Below, in pieces: positions 8,294 through 17,549 of a stretch of DNA of 64,000 nt. Position numbers and translations under genes: made by a program. The DNA is from Halorubrum sp. BOL3-1 (GTDB lineage: Archaea; Halobacteriota; Halobacteria; Halobacteriales; Haloferacaceae): the NCBI RefSeq assembly GCF_004114375.1, contig NZ_CP034692.1:434001-498000 (forward strand), read 5' to 3'. The notes beneath the pieces are model-generated. The model saw only the letters and a program-made list of their open reading frames with translations, was not told the origin of the DNA and did no database searches. How positions within the stretch are numbered: the stretch's first letter is position 1; each line of letters starts with the position of its first letter.

Positions 8294-9001
8294 ATGGACA
8301 TCGTCGGCGCGCTCGGCCGCGACCCGCCGGACCACGAGTCGCTCCCGCGGTGGGTCGCACCCCTCCCGAAGCGACTGGAGAACGTCGCCTTCCGGTTCGC
8401 GTGGGTCATCGTCGCAATCAACCTCGTCGGCACCGCCTTCGGCTTCTGGTACTACCGGTTCCAGTTTCAGACCCTCCCGACCGAGACGTGGATCTTTATC
8501 CCCGACAGCCCCGGCGCGACGCTGCTCATCGCGCTCGCGCTCGGCGCGTGGGCGCTCGGCCGGTCGAGCGACACGCTCACCGCGCTCGCCTTCTTCGGCA
8601 ACGTCAAGCTCGGGCTGTGGACCCCGTACGTCCTCGTCGTCTTCTCCCCGCAGTTCCTCGCGAACTCGGGACCGGCGCTGTACGCGTTCCTCCTGGTGAG
8701 CCACCTCGGGATGGTCGTTCAGGCGTTCGTCCTCCACCGCATCACCGATTTCCCGCTCCGGGCGGTCGCGGTCGCGACCGCGTGGTACACCGTCGACCTG
8801 CTGATGGACTACTTCGTCCCCGTGACCGGTGACGTGACTCACACCGCGCTGCCGTACGCCGACGCCGAGCCGTGGTTCACCACGACCGTCCTCCAGGTCG
8901 CGGCCGCCGGCGCGGTCGTACTCACCGTTATTCCGCTGTTCTGGACCCTCGGAACCAGAATCGCGACGCTTCGGAGCCGCGCGAGCGACGCCGGACGGTA
9001 A
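8294..9001 (+). CDS. DUF1405 integral membrane protein
   Basis: 235 residues with five or six membrane helices. The first (AWVIVAINLVGTAFGFWYY) is followed by a conserved aromatic stretch, FQTLPTETWIFIPDSPGATL, and NVKLGLWTPYVL, which match the DUF1405 family found in Firmicutes and haloarchaea. Function is unknown. The ATG at 8294 follows GGGGAT and places MDIVGALGRD ahead of the helices; the open frame reaches upstream without family sequence. Confidence 0.8.
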   Translation: MDIVGALGRDPPDHESLPRWVAPLPKRLENVAFRFAWVIVAINLVGTAFGFWYYRFQFQTLPTETWIFIPDSPGATLLIALALGAWALGRSSDTLTALAFFGNVKLGLWTPYVLVVFSPQFLANSGPALYAFLLVSHLGMVVQAFVLHRITDFPLRAVAVATAWYTVDLLMDYFVPVTGDVTHTALPYADAEPWFTTTVLQVAAAGAVVLTVIPLFWTLGTRIATLRSRASDAGR

Positions 9002-9061
9002 TCGGTCCCGCCGCGCCGCCGCGCTCAGCGATTTAAGTGACCGGGCGACCTCGGACCGATC

Positions 9062-10108
9062 ATGAGCCACTACGAGAAGATTGCGGACCTGTCGGTGACG
9101 GTCGAATCGGTCGGCCGCCGGCGACACGTCGCGGACACGACGAGCGGCTTCGAGCGGACGACCACGGAGTTCCGCCTCTCGGGCGACGGGGTCGTCGGGC
9201 GCGGCGAGGACGTGACCTACGAGACCGCCGACCACGACGCGCTCGTTGAGACCGACCCGATCGACATCGGAGGGGAGTGGACGATCGACGGCCTCTCCGC
9301 GCGCCTCGACGGGATCGACCTGTTCCACGGAGCTCCGCCGGAGACCGAGACCTCGCGGAACTACCGCCGGTGGGCGGTCGAGAGCGCGGCGCTCGACCTC
9401 GCGCTCCGGCAGCGAGGCGAGTCATTTGGGGAGTTCCTCGGAATAGACCCGGGGCCGGTCCGCTTCGTCGTCTCGACGCGGCTCGGAGATCCGCCCTCGA
9501 CCGACCGCGTTGAGGAGCTGCTCGCGCGCAACCCCGATCTGGAGTTCAAGCTCGACCCGACGCCGGAGTGGCCCGAGTCGGCGTTCGAGACGCTGCGCGA
9601 GACCGACGCGGTGCGTATCCTCGACCTGAAGGGGTGGTACGAGGGGACGGACGTCGACGTCGAGCCGGATCCGGAGCTGTACCGCGACGTGTTCGCGGCG
9701 TTCCCGGCCGCGGTCGTGGAAGACCCCGCGTTCACGCCCGCGACGAGCGCGCTCGTCGAGCCGCAGGCCGACCGGCTCTCCTTCGATTACCCGATCGACG
9801 GCGTCGAGAGCCTCGAATCGCTCCCGGTCGAACCCGGCTGGTGTAACGTCAAGCCGTCGCGGTTCGGCACCCTCGAATCGCTGTTCGAGACGATCGCCTA
9901 CTGCGAGCAGGTGGGGATCGAGCTGTACGGTGGCGGGCAGTTCGAGCTGGCGAGCGGGCGCACCGCGATTCAGACGCTCGCTGCCCTCTGTTACCCGGAC
10001 GGCCCGAACGACGTCGCGCCGCGGGCGTTCAACGACCCCGACGCCGAGCCGCCGTATCCCAAGAGTCCGCTCCGTCCGAGCCGCGACGCGGTCGGCTTCG
10101 AGTTCTGA
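9062..10108 (+). CDS. Enolase-superfamily protein (mandelate racemase/muconate lactonizing-like)
   Basis: 348 residues with an N-terminal capping domain (1-125) and a TIM-barrel domain. Barrel landmarks are EFKLDPTP (about 160), ILDLKGWYEGT (about 183), VVEDP (about 218) and CNVKPSRFGTLES (about 260). These occupy the places where superfamily members carry catalytic lysines and metal-binding acids, although the classical KxK is reduced. The C-terminal YGGGQFELASGR strand is also conserved. Substrate is unknown; it could be a dipeptide epimerase or acid-sugar dehydratase relative. It stands alone, convergent with engB, and repeat copy B lies between. Confidence 0.7.
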   Translation: MSHYEKIADLSVTVESVGRRRHVADTTSGFERTTTEFRLSGDGVVGRGEDVTYETADHDALVETDPIDIGGEWTIDGLSARLDGIDLFHGAPPETETSRNYRRWAVESAALDLALRQRGESFGEFLGIDPGPVRFVVSTRLGDPPSTDRVEELLARNPDLEFKLDPTPEWPESAFETLRETDAVRILDLKGWYEGTDVDVEPDPELYRDVFAAFPAAVVEDPAFTPATSALVEPQADRLSFDYPIDGVESLESLPVEPGWCNVKPSRFGTLESLFETIAYCEQVGIELYGGGQFELASGRTAIQTLAALCYPDGPNDVAPRAFNDPDAEPPYPKSPLRPSRDAVGFEF

Positions 10109-10155
10109 AACCGTCAAGCAGACGGATCGTTGCTCGATCGCTCATAAACCGATCC

Positions 10156-10308
10156 GCGGTGGCGCGTGCCTGCGAGCGGCGAGGCTGGGGAGGCGTGAGG
10201 TGCTGTGCGGGGCGGGAATCGAAGGGGTAGTCGGGAGGCGGGCGCAGGCGTTCGTGTCGTCGACAACAACCGCGTCGAACTGAGCGGCTGGGGCTTCGGC
10301 GGTCGTAC
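10156..10308 (-). repeat. Dispersed multi-hairpin repeat, copy B (short)
   Basis: Read on the minus strand it starts with CGACCGCCGAAGCCCCAGCC, continues to CCCCTTCGATTCCC and CCTCACGCCTCCCCAGCCTC, and ends with GGCACGCGCCACCGC. The long hairpin block between core and end seen in copy A is missing. It fills most of the 222-bp gap between two convergent genes. Confidence 0.7.
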
Positions 10309-10330
10309 CGTTCCGATCCTGTCCAGATCC

Positions 10331-10951
10331 CTATGAGACGAACTTCAGCAGGTCGTCGCGGTTGTGGTCGTGGAAGCGCGTTCGGAGACACTCCTCCAGG
10401 GACTCGATATCGCCGCCCTTCGCGCAGATGGGTGCCACGCGGTCGGACCACTGCTGCCACGGCGGGTACAGCCCGAGCCGGTCGCAGATCGCGTCGAGCC
10501 GCTCGTCGAGGTCGTCGATCTTGTCGGTCTTGTTGACGGCGACGATGGGTTCGACGCCGACGTCTTCGAGGAAGCCGAACATCTCCACGTCGTGGGGGAT
10601 GTTCCCGCGCTCGCGGTGTCGGTCGATGATGTCCACCGCGGCCTTCCCGTCGACTACGACCACGCCCGCGAGGATCGAGTCGGCGTTGTCCTCCAAGTAG
10701 TGGACGATGTCGGTCTTGATCTGCTCGCGGCGTTCGTCCTCGACGCCGGACATGAAGCCGAACCCGGGCAGGTCCGTGAACATGAACCCCTCGCTGGTCC
10801 AGTCGAAGTGGTTCGGCTGGCGGGTGACGCCCGGCTTGCCGCCGGTCGAGAAGTCGTGGCCCGTCAGCTCGCGCATCAGCGTGGACTTGCCGACGTTCGA
10901 ACGCCCCACGAGGACGACCTCGGCGTCGCGGTCCGGCCGGTCTTCGAACAT
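10331..10951 (-). CDS. engB: GTP-binding protein EngB
   Basis: 206-residue TrmE-Era-EngA-EngB-Septin family GTPase, involved in ribosome assembly in bacteria. G1 is GRSNVGKS (16-23), the switch region has [11 protein letters not shown]3 is DLPG, and G4 is NKTD (about 143). The length fits EngB. The ATG at 10951 sits just before VVLVGRSN; upstream, TTTAAAAGG at 10976 looks like the promoter for this gene and possibly for the divergent one at 11031. Confidence 0.92.
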   Translation of the reverse strand: MFEDRPDRDAEVVLVGRSNVGKSTLMRELTGHDFSTGGKPGVTRQPNHFDWTSEGFMFTDLPGFGFMSGVEDERREQIKTDIVHYLEDNADSILAGVVVVDGKAAVDIIDRHRERGNIPHDVEMFGFLEDVGVEPIVAVNKTDKIDDLDERLDAICDRLGLYPPWQQWSDRVAPICAKGGDIESLEECLRTRFHDHNRDDLLKFVS

Positions 10952-11030
10952 ATCCGACTGTGCGCGCCCGAACCGTTTAAAAGGCGCGTCGCGCCGGCGG
11001 CTACTTACCGGACGGCGTCGATCGAACGAT

Positions 11031-11828
11031 ATGGACAAACAGGCCGTCCGCGAGGCGGTGTGGGACGCCTTCGACGAGTGCGACCAGGCGCGCTTCCCGT
11101 TTCCGCCGCACGACCGGATCCCCAACTTCGCCGGTGCCGACGCCGCGGCGGAGCGGCTCGCGGACACGCCCGAGTGGCGCGACGCGGAGACGCTGAAAAC
11201 CAATCCCGACGCGCCGCAGCTCCCGGTCCGCCGCGCGGCGCTGCGCGCCGGGAAGACCGTCTACGTCGCGCAGCCGCGGCTCCGCGACCCGAACCCCTTC
11301 CTCCGGCTCGACCCCGCCGAAATCCCACCGGACGAGATCGACGACGCGACGACGGTCTCGGGCATCTCCGAGTACGGGACGCCGACCGCGCCCGAGGATG
11401 TCGCTCGCGTCGACCTGATCATCGCCGGCTCCGTCGGGGTCACGACCGACGGCGCCCGGATCGGGAAAGGGGAGGGGTACAGCGACTTGGAGTGGGCGGT
11501 CCTCAGCGAGATCGACGCCGTCGACAGCGAGGGACACAGTCACTCGGGCAAACGGGATTCGCCCGGTGACGCCGACACGACGGTCGCGACGACCGTTCAC
11601 GAGCTCTCCGTCCTCGACGGTCCCGAGTCGGCCGTCGACGGAAGCCCGTCGGACTTGCCCGACCCGGACGCGCACGACGTTCCGCTCGACCTCGTCGCGA
11701 CGCCCGCTCGAACGATCCGAACCGACACGCCGCACGCGCGTCCGGACGGCGTCGACTGGGAAGCGCTCGGCGAGGAGAAGCTGTCGGCGATCCCCGTCCT
11801 CGCGGACCGGGAGCCGGAGGGGCGGTAG
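11031..11828 (+). CDS. 5-formyltetrahydrofolate cyclo-ligase-like protein
   Basis: 265 residues, longer than the bacterial enzyme (about 190). The signature [13 protein letters not shown] near 145-160 corresponds to the GxGGGYYD motif of MTHFS that binds ATP and folate. The N-terminal half contains an [20 protein letters not shown] segment as in archaeal homologues. An internal acidic stretch (190-215, histidine and serine rich then DPDAHDV) makes up the extra length. The family converts 5-formyl-THF to 5,10-methenyl-THF; archaeal members of this long type have no proven substrate. Confidence 0.75.
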   Translation: MDKQAVREAVWDAFDECDQARFPFPPHDRIPNFAGADAAAERLADTPEWRDAETLKTNPDAPQLPVRRAALRAGKTVYVAQPRLRDPNPFLRLDPAEIPPDEIDDATTVSGISEYGTPTAPEDVARVDLIIAGSVGVTTDGARIGKGEGYSDLEWAVLSEIDAVDSEGHSHSGKRDSPGDADTTVATTVHELSVLDGPESAVDGSPSDLPDPDAHDVPLDLVATPARTIRTDTPHARPDGVDWEALGEEKLSAIPVLADREPEGR

Positions 11829-11861
11829 CTGCGCGCGTATTTCGTCGACGGACGCGGCGAC

Positions 11862-12065
11862 TCAGTCGGCGTGCTGCGGCGTCGGCGCGGACCGCTCGGG
11901 CCGGTGGTCCGCGACGTGGCCGCACTCGGGACAGACGACGGTGCGCTCGTCGCCGTCGCTGACGACGAGCCACCCGTCAGACAGGGCGCTCTCGAAACGA
12001 CACTCCGCACAGAAGAGGACCGACTTCCCGCGGGAGGACCGGAAACCGCTGGCGTCTGCGTTCAT
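11862..12065 (-). CDS. Small zinc-finger protein
   Basis: 67 residues with two CxxC knuckles: CAEC at 19-22 and CPEC about 27 residues later, which would bind one zinc ion. The short N-terminus is Ser/Arg-rich. Such microproteins are common in haloarchaea, and many are of unknown role. The 238 bp downstream of the neighbouring stop (12066-12303) is AT-rich at 12100-12230 and contains an imperfect direct repeat near the radical SAM gene, but no gene I can support. Confidence 0.7.
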   Translation of the reverse strand: MNADASGFRSSRGKSVLFCAECRFESALSDGWLVVSDGDERTVVCPECGHVADHRPERSAPTPQHAD

Positions 12066-12303
12066 ATTCTGTTGTAGGTGCCGAAGCTATAAGGGTCTTT
12101 TTCGACCTGATCGATCGGCATGGTCGGGATTCAAATGCCGGTATCTTTCACTATTTGACCTAAGACAGATCGATTATTCCTAAAAGCAAGAATATACTGA
12201 TCAGCAACTGTCACAATCGTTCCGTGTCAGACCGTTGGCCGCCTCTCCCTCATCAACAGACCGTCGGTCGCCTCTCTCGCCCCCGTTTCGACGGGTACCG
12301 AGC

Positions 12304-13398
12304 CTACCGCGCCAGCGGCATGTTGTAGCTCGTTTCCTCGTCCATCACGTACTCCCACGTCGCCTCGCACTCGCAAGACACCTGCTCGAAGACCGAGGGA
12401 TCCTGTCGCTTGTCGAAGTCCTTGATCGCGGTCTGGACGCGGTCGTCGCACTCGCCGCAGTTGTGCGCGCCCCGATCCGAACCGTGTCCGACCGGATCGG
12501 AGACGACGATGGCGTCGACATCGGCGGTCGCTTCGAGGACGTGTGCGACCGACCAGAGCCACGGCGGCCGGTAGCCGCCCTCGAAGAACAGCTCGTCGAC
12601 CATCGTGTACCGCTGGACGTTCGTCGGGTTCATCGAGACGGTGTGACATCCATCCACGTCGGCGCAGCGCCGGATCGAGTCGACCATGTCCGCGACCGCC
12701 TCCGGCTCCGCGAGGAAGGGCGGCTTCATGAGGAGGTACGCCTTGATCCCGACGTCGGCCGCGAACTCCCCGTCCGCCTCCGCGGCCTCGGTGCAGGCGT
12801 CCTCGAAGTCCGCGAAGTCGAAGTACTTGTTCACGCAGTCGTGGCGGACGCGGTCGGTCGCCGTCTCCAGTCCGACCGCCACGTCGGTCGCGATCCCGTG
12901 TTCCGCGAAGTCCGCGATCTTCCCGCGGTCGACGAAGTCCGGAAGCGACTCGACGACGATGCGGTCGCGGTCCGCGAACTCGGAAGCGATGGCTCGCCGG
13001 GTCTCCGCGGGCACCTCGCGCTCGTCGAGGAAGGAGCCGGAGGTGTATATCTTGATCAGTTCGGCCGGCTCGTCCGCCTCCTCGGCCTCGTGGTCGAGGC
13101 ACGCGTCGATCTGGGTCATGAGGTCCTCGTGGGCGACGCTGCCGCCCTCGACGGACTCCGCGACGTAGCCGCACATCGTACAGCCGCCGGCGCGCGCCCA
13201 CCGACAGCCGCCGGTGTTCAGGATGATCGTGAGCGAGTTCACCACGCCGTCGGGCGTGTTGTCCTCGTCGATCCACACGCGGGTCGGCTCCGTCGGGTCG
13301 TACGTCTCCGAGCGCTCGGCGCGGATGTCGCGCATCACGGCGTTGTGCGCGTCCATCCCGCGCCCCTGCTCGTACGCGTCGGGGCTCGGCTGACTCAT
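12304..13398 (-). CDS. raSEA: Archaeosine synthase radical SAM subunit (RaSEA-like)
   Basis: 364-residue radical SAM enzyme. The iron-sulfur site is C65-x7-C73-x2-C76 in GGCRWARAGGCTMCGY, a spaced variant of CxxxCxxC seen in this family. Further landmarks are YTSGSFLDEREV, VESLPDFV, GLETATDRVRHDCVNK and SMNPTNVQRYT. RaSEA acts with the archaeosine synthase ArcS to turn a lysine adduct of preQ0 at tRNA position 15 into archaeosine. Late cysteines (CGECDDR, CECEA) may bind a second metal site. The ATG at 13398 is the only start that keeps the family N-terminus; a longer frame is not conserved. The partner arcS is not in the window. Confidence 0.88.
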   Translation of the reverse strand: MSQPSPDAYEQGRGMDAHNAVMRDIRAERSETYDPTEPTRVWIDEDNTPDGVVNSLTIILNTGGCRWARAGGCTMCGYVAESVEGGSVAHEDLMTQIDACLDHEAEEADEPAELIKIYTSGSFLDEREVPAETRRAIASEFADRDRIVVESLPDFVDRGKIADFAEHGIATDVAVGLETATDRVRHDCVNKYFDFADFEDACTEAAEADGEFAADVGIKAYLLMKPPFLAEPEAVADMVDSIRRCADVDGCHTVSMNPTNVQRYTMVDELFFEGGYRPPWLWSVAHVLEATADVDAIVVSDPVGHGSDRGAHNCGECDDRVQTAIKDFDKRQDPSVFEQVSCECEATWEYVMDEETSYNMPLAR

Positions 13399-13456
13399 TG
13401 CCGGAAAGAGCGGCCGAGCGCGTAAAGCGGTGTCGTCATCGCCGCTCGCAGACGAC

Positions 13457-13945
13457 TTACTGAGCGACTCGGCGCAGGGCAACGAACGCCCAGACAGTCG
13501 CGACGCCGACCGCCGCGCCGACCGCGTTGACCGCGGCGTCGCCCCACGCGAACGACCGCCACGGGATCGGCGCCTGAACGAGTTCGACCCCGAACCCGAA
13601 GCCCGTCGCGGCGGCGACCGCGACCGCTCCGGCGACCGCGGGCGACGCGACACCGCGCCCCTCGGTCACTCGGCTACCGGTCTCTCGGCCACCGGTCGCC
13701 GTCGCTCGATACGCCAGCGCGGCGAGCGCCGCGTACCCGACGAGGTGGAACGCGCCGGTCGGCCCGAGGACGGCGAACGGACCGGTCCCCTCACCGCCGC
13801 TCCCGCCGCCGACGGCGAGGTCCGGAACCGGGACGACGGACGCGACGAGAACGACGGCGGCGACGCCGAGAAACGGAAACCACGATCGGCGGCGGCCGGC
13901 GGGCGCGAGCGGCGACCGCTCGGCGTCGGTCACCTCTCTCGTCAT
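13457..13945 (-). CDS. VanZ-like membrane protein
   Basis: 162 residues with four hydrophobic segments. LGPTGAFHLVGYAALAALAY carries the conserved histidine of the VanZ fold, and GFGFGVELVQAPIPWRSFAWGDAAVNAVGAAVG matches the ELxQ...(R)xxxWxDxxxNxxGxxxG pattern at the C-terminus. VanZ-like proteins are polytopic and mostly uncharacterised. It overlaps the cohesin-like gene by 4 nt (ATGA) and is the last gene of a four-gene minus-strand operon. Confidence 0.8.
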   Translation of the reverse strand: MTREVTDAERSPLAPAGRRRSWFPFLGVAAVVLVASVVPVPDLAVGGGSGGEGTGPFAVLGPTGAFHLVGYAALAALAYRATATGGRETGSRVTEGRGVASPAVAGAVAVAAATGFGFGVELVQAPIPWRSFAWGDAAVNAVGAAVGVATVWAFVALRRVAQ

Positions 13946-14796
13946 CGCCGGCCGAGGAGGAGCGCGGCGGCGACGACGCCGACGACGACGGCGCCCAGCG
14001 GTGCGGGCGCCTCGTCGCGGGTGCCCGACCCCTCGCCGCCGTCCGTATCGCCGCCGCTTCCGGTCTCGTCGGCGCCGTCGTCGGCTCCGGCATCCGTGTC
14101 GTTCCCGCTCGGGTCCGAGGCGGTCCCGTTCTCGGAAGCCGTCGTCTCGCCGGCCTCGCCGTCCGAGAACGCCGCGTCGTCGTAGTCCGGAGCGACGACT
14201 TCCCCGCCGCCGCCGGAGATGTTGAACGACGCCGAGGGAGTCATCAGCGGCTGCGGGAAGTCGCGTCGACTGGTGAGAGCCGTGCTCGTCCCGTTCGTCC
14301 TGAGTTCCGCGACCGCCGGCTCCGCGTCCGGCTCCACGCGGACCGTGACGGTCGCGACCGGCGCCGTACCGGTGACGCCCGTCGTCGGGTCCGCGAGCGA
14401 CTGGACCAGCCGCGCGGCGCCGTGTTCGTCGTCGTAATCGACGGACTCGCGCACCTCGACGTCGGACTGCGACGTGTCGTCGTCGCCGGCCGGCGCCTCC
14501 CGGAACCAGTCCGCGGACTCGACCTCCGTGACCGTCAGGTACTCACTCGGGTAGTCGAGCCGGAGCGTGAACCCGTACACCCCGTCGTCGTCGCGCTCGC
14601 CGTCGTTGACCATCGAGACCTCGAAGGTGACGGTGTCGCCGGGCTCGACGTCGAACGCCTCCGGGGACACCGAGAGCGCGCCCGCGGTGTCGCCTGCGCT
14701 CGCCGGGACCGCCAGCGCGCCGGTCGCGCCGACGAGCAGCGCGACCCCGACGAGGACGGCGAGCGCCGTCCGGCCGCGCCGCCGATTCGGCCTCAT
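13942..14796 (-). CDS. Secreted cohesin-domain-like protein with C-terminal membrane anchor
   Basis: 284 residues: N-terminal signal peptide (about 1-34), a cohesin-like beta-sandwich (40-190; ALSVSPEAFDVEPGDTVTFEV, FTLRLDYPSEYLTV, APVATVTVRV), an Asp/Glu/Gly/Thr-rich linker (200-262) and a last hydrophobic helix ending in Arg residues. In this protein class the domain usually mediates extracellular binding. The tail resembles sortase-type anchors but lacks a clear PGF motif. It overlaps both neighbours by 4 nt, so the genes are translationally coupled. Confidence 0.7.
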   Translation of the reverse strand: MRPNRRRGRTALAVLVGVALLVGATGALAVPASAGDTAGALSVSPEAFDVEPGDTVTFEVSMVNDGERDDDGVYGFTLRLDYPSEYLTVTEVESADWFREAPAGDDDTSQSDVEVRESVDYDDEHGAARLVQSLADPTTGVTGTAPVATVTVRVEPDAEPAVAELRTNGTSTALTSRRDFPQPLMTPSASFNISGGGGEVVAPDYDDAAFSDGEAGETTASENGTASDPSGNDTDAGADDGADETGSGGDTDGGEGSGTRDEAPAPLGAVVVGVVAAALLLGRR

Positions 14797-16133
14797 TTCG
14801 GCACCTTCGCGGTCAGCGAGGCGTCGCCCGTCTCCAGCAGCGCCGTCTCGTAGCCCGCGTGCCGCGAGACGTTCGGGGCGGTCGTCACCGAGAGGGTCAC
14901 CGAGTCTCCCGACTCGACGCCGTCGAGCGCGGTCCCGTAGTGGTAGCCCACCCCGCCGTCGAGCGCGGGGTCGAGCGCCCCCGACGCCACGGTGGCCCCG
15001 TCGCGGCGCACGGCGTAGTCGAGCGCGGCCATCGGGAGCATCGACCGGTTGTACGGCGTCCGCGGAGAGACGAGGAGGTATCGTTCGTCGCCGTCGACGA
15101 ACCGCGACCCGGGCGGGAGCAGCGACGTCGCGAGCAGCGCGTCGCCGACGACCGGCTCGCCCTGGAGCCTCCCCGGTAGGTGCGCTGCGGGCGGCAGTTC
15201 GCCCTCTCCGGGGGGACGCCAGTAAGTTCCGTACCGCCGGTCACCGACGCGCGCCTCCCAGCGCGGCTCTCCCCGGTGGTCGCGCTCGGCGTCCTGTCGC
15301 TGCGCGTCGACGTGGTCGGAACCGCCGTGGTCGGCGTCGCCGTAGCTCCGCCCGCCGTCGCCGCCGAGCGAGCCGTTCGACAGCGCTCCGCGCGCGCCCC
15401 AGTCGGACTCCTCCTGTACGTAGGCGATCCCGTCGATCACCGACTCTCGGAACGCTCGACTGTACTCGAACGCGAACGAGCCGGTCGCCGGCTCCGCGAA
15501 CCGCCCGGTGAACGACCCGGTCTTCCGGGCGTCGACGGCACCCACGCGGACCGTCGCCTCGTAGGTGCCGTCGCCGTCGAGCGAGAGGTTGTCACCGAAG
15601 TGGAACCCCATCTCCTGCGAGACCATCGGCCACGGGGTGTGGGGCGTTCCGGACTCGCCCTCCCGGCCGACGGTCACCCGCAGTCCCGTGTCCGCCGGGA
15701 GGATGCGCCCGGTCTCGGCGTCGCGGACCGTCACCATCAGGTGGATGTCGTGGTCGTCGGTCGGTTCCGCCGCCTCGATCCGGTCGCCGGTCACGTTCCA
15801 GAACCGGTGCGGGTACGTGAGCATCGGTTCGAGGCGGTAATCGCCCGCCTCGACGGGGTCCAGCCGCCGCATCGCCTCGAAGTGCGTCGGGACGTACGTC
15901 GCCGCCGGGGGGTCCTCGACGGTCGGGAGCGAGGGCGCCGCGCCGTCACCGCCGTCGCTGCCCCCGCCGCCGGCCCCGCTCTCCGATCCGTCGTCGGGGG
16001 CGCCCTCTCCGGAGTCGGTCAGACACCCCCCGAGCGCGCCCACTCCGACGGTCGCGCCGAGCGCGAGCACGCGGCGTCGGCTGTGTGATCGCTGCGGTTC
16101 GGTTCGGTCGGTCGGCGTCGTGTCGCGTGTCAT
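14793..16133 (-). CDS. Tat lipoprotein with iron-transport-associated (P19/Tp34-type) domain
   Basis: 446 residues. The N-terminus has SRRRVLALGATVGVGALGGC, a Tat signal with lipobox cysteine. After a Gly/Ser linker, residues 75-230 form a domain with YVPTHFEAMRR, MLTYPHRFWNVTGD, HDIHLMVTVRDAETGR and MGFHFGDNLSLDGDGTYEATVRVG, which resembles the high-affinity iron/copper-binding P19/Tp34 family. Conserved H/M residues in these strands are plausible metal ligands. A second half (300-446) is haloarchaeal and repeats some beta strands. It lies 27 bp after the DyP-like gene, a common partner in EfeUOB-like uptake systems. Confidence 0.72.
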   Translation of the reverse strand: MTRDTTPTDRTEPQRSHSRRRVLALGATVGVGALGGCLTDSGEGAPDDGSESGAGGGGSDGGDGAAPSLPTVEDPPAATYVPTHFEAMRRLDPVEAGDYRLEPMLTYPHRFWNVTGDRIEAAEPTDDHDIHLMVTVRDAETGRILPADTGLRVTVGREGESGTPHTPWPMVSQEMGFHFGDNLSLDGDGTYEATVRVGAVDARKTGSFTGRFAEPATGSFAFEYSRAFRESVIDGIAYVQEESDWGARGALSNGSLGGDGGRSYGDADHGGSDHVDAQRQDAERDHRGEPRWEARVGDRRYGTYWRPPGEGELPPAAHLPGRLQGEPVVGDALLATSLLPPGSRFVDGDERYLLVSPRTPYNRSMLPMAALDYAVRRDGATVASGALDPALDGGVGYHYGTALDGVESGDSVTLSVTTAPNVSRHAGYETALLETGDASLTAKVPK

Positions 16134-16160
16134 TATCGTGTCTCCGTCTGAGCGGTCGCG

Positions 16161-17474
16161 TCACGGCTCATCCCGGGGGTTCGGGTCGGGAAGCGCGCGC
16201 AGGGCGCGGGGCGGCACGAGGAAGTTCCCGCGGCTCCGCACGAACACGTACTGGAGGATGCCGTTGTTGATCCGGCTCCCCACCCCGGTCTCGTCCGCGA
16301 TGTCCGCGCCGGTCATCGCGTCGCGGACGGCGACGAAGTCCCCGATCGACTCCTGGAGCGTGAGGAAGTGGATCCCGGTGTGGTCGCCGTCCGTCGTCGG
16401 GAAGTCGCGGCGCAGCAGCCGCGGCTCTCCGTTCTCGCGGGCGCGGGCCGCCTTCTGGGCGTGCCCGACGACGCCCTCCTCGCGGGCGTACGCGACCGCG
16501 TCCTCCGGGAGGTCCGCGACCGCCGGGTCGTTCCCGAGCCGCTCGCCGTGTTCGCCGACGCGCTCCTCGTCCGCGTGGGTCGGGCTGAAGAGCTTCGCCA
16601 CGCGTTGCGCGTGGCTCTCCTGTGACCACCAGGCGTCGAGCTGCGTCCGCAGCGTCGAGACCTGCTGTGTCGTCCCGCCGGCGAACGCTCCCGCCTCGAT
16701 CGTCACTCGGTCCTCGGTGGCCTGCGACTCCGCGAACCCGTTGGAAAAGCCCATGAAGAGCTTCGCTCCCTCAGGGATCGGCGCGTCGTCCGGGATCCCG
16801 TCGACGTCGCGGTGCTCGCGCGGGAGTCCCGATCCGATGAACCCGGTCCGGCGGTCGACGGGGTCGAACAGGTCGCTCGCGTCCGTCACCGCGACGCCGT
16901 TGGCCGCGGTCGCCGCACCGAACAGCGCCTCGTCGGCCGCGAGCACCGCCGCCGGCTCGTCGGCGGCCAGGTGGACCAGCGCGTCCGCCTCGTCGAACGA
17001 CGGGTCCTCCAGTCCGGTCAGCGGCCGCGGCGCCGGGAGGTCGACCGGCTCCGGGAGCGAACCCGACAGCCGGTCGAAGTACGAAGGCGAGTAGCCGACG
17101 GTGAAAAGAAGGCCGGCGGGCGAGCGATCGAAGGCGCGTTCGAGGTCCGTGAGGGCGGCTTCGAGCCGCTCGCGGGCCGCCGCTCGCGTGACGTCCTCGC
17201 GGTCGACGTCGGCGTACCGGAGCACGTGATGGGTCGGCGGGACGGCGTTGCCCGCGTCGTCGCGGTCGAGCGCGTCGTTCCACGCGTGCTGGCGCTCCGG
17301 GGCATCGCCGGGGTCGCCCGCGGGCACGCCGTCCAGCGGACCGCCGTCGACGGCGTCACCGCTCGGGTCGCCGTCGCGGCCGAGGCAGGCGCTCAGGGCG
17401 GCGGTCCCGCCGAGCGCGACGGCGGCCTTGGCGAACTCGCGACGAGGTACCGAGTCCGGACACGGGAGTTCCAT
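16161..17474 (-). CDS. DyP-like (EfeB-related) Tat lipoprotein
   Basis: 437 residues. RREFAKAAVALGGTAALSAC is a Tat signal with lipobox Cys30. The remainder follows the DyP-type peroxidase plan: FTVGYSPSYFDR, MGFSNGF at 241-247, GAFAGGTTQQVSTLRTQLDAW, GHAQKAA with H338 as the likely haem ligand, RLLRRDFPT, and HTGIHFLTLQ. In DyP enzymes the GxxDG motif supplies the distal aspartate; here the position is Asn245, so peroxidase activity may be reduced or altered. It is the first gene of the operon that continues with the iron-associated lipoprotein. Confidence 0.72.
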   Translation of the reverse strand: MELPCPDSVPRREFAKAAVALGGTAALSACLGRDGDPSGDAVDGGPLDGVPAGDPGDAPERQHAWNDALDRDDAGNAVPPTHHVLRYADVDREDVTRAAARERLEAALTDLERAFDRSPAGLLFTVGYSPSYFDRLSGSLPEPVDLPAPRPLTGLEDPSFDEADALVHLAADEPAAVLAADEALFGAATAANGVAVTDASDLFDPVDRRTGFIGSGLPREHRDVDGIPDDAPIPEGAKLFMGFSNGFAESQATEDRVTIEAGAFAGGTTQQVSTLRTQLDAWWSQESHAQRVAKLFSPTHADEERVGEHGERLGNDPAVADLPEDAVAYAREEGVVGHAQKAARARENGEPRLLRRDFPTTDGDHTGIHFLTLQESIGDFVAVRDAMTGADIADETGVGSRINNGILQYVFVRSRGNFLVPPRALRALPDPNPRDEP

Positions 17475-17549
17475 GCTGTCGTGTGACCGTTCGTGACCCG
17501 ACGGGAAGACGGCGTCGGCGACCGGACCGCCCGGCCGCCGAACCTCGGT

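Noticed and set aside
12228-12277. Imperfect direct repeat of about 21 bp (CAGACCGTTGGCCGCCTCTC and CAGACCGTCGGTCGCCTCTC)
   Set aside because: Two diverged copies 29 bp apart downstream of a gene; too little to argue for a function.
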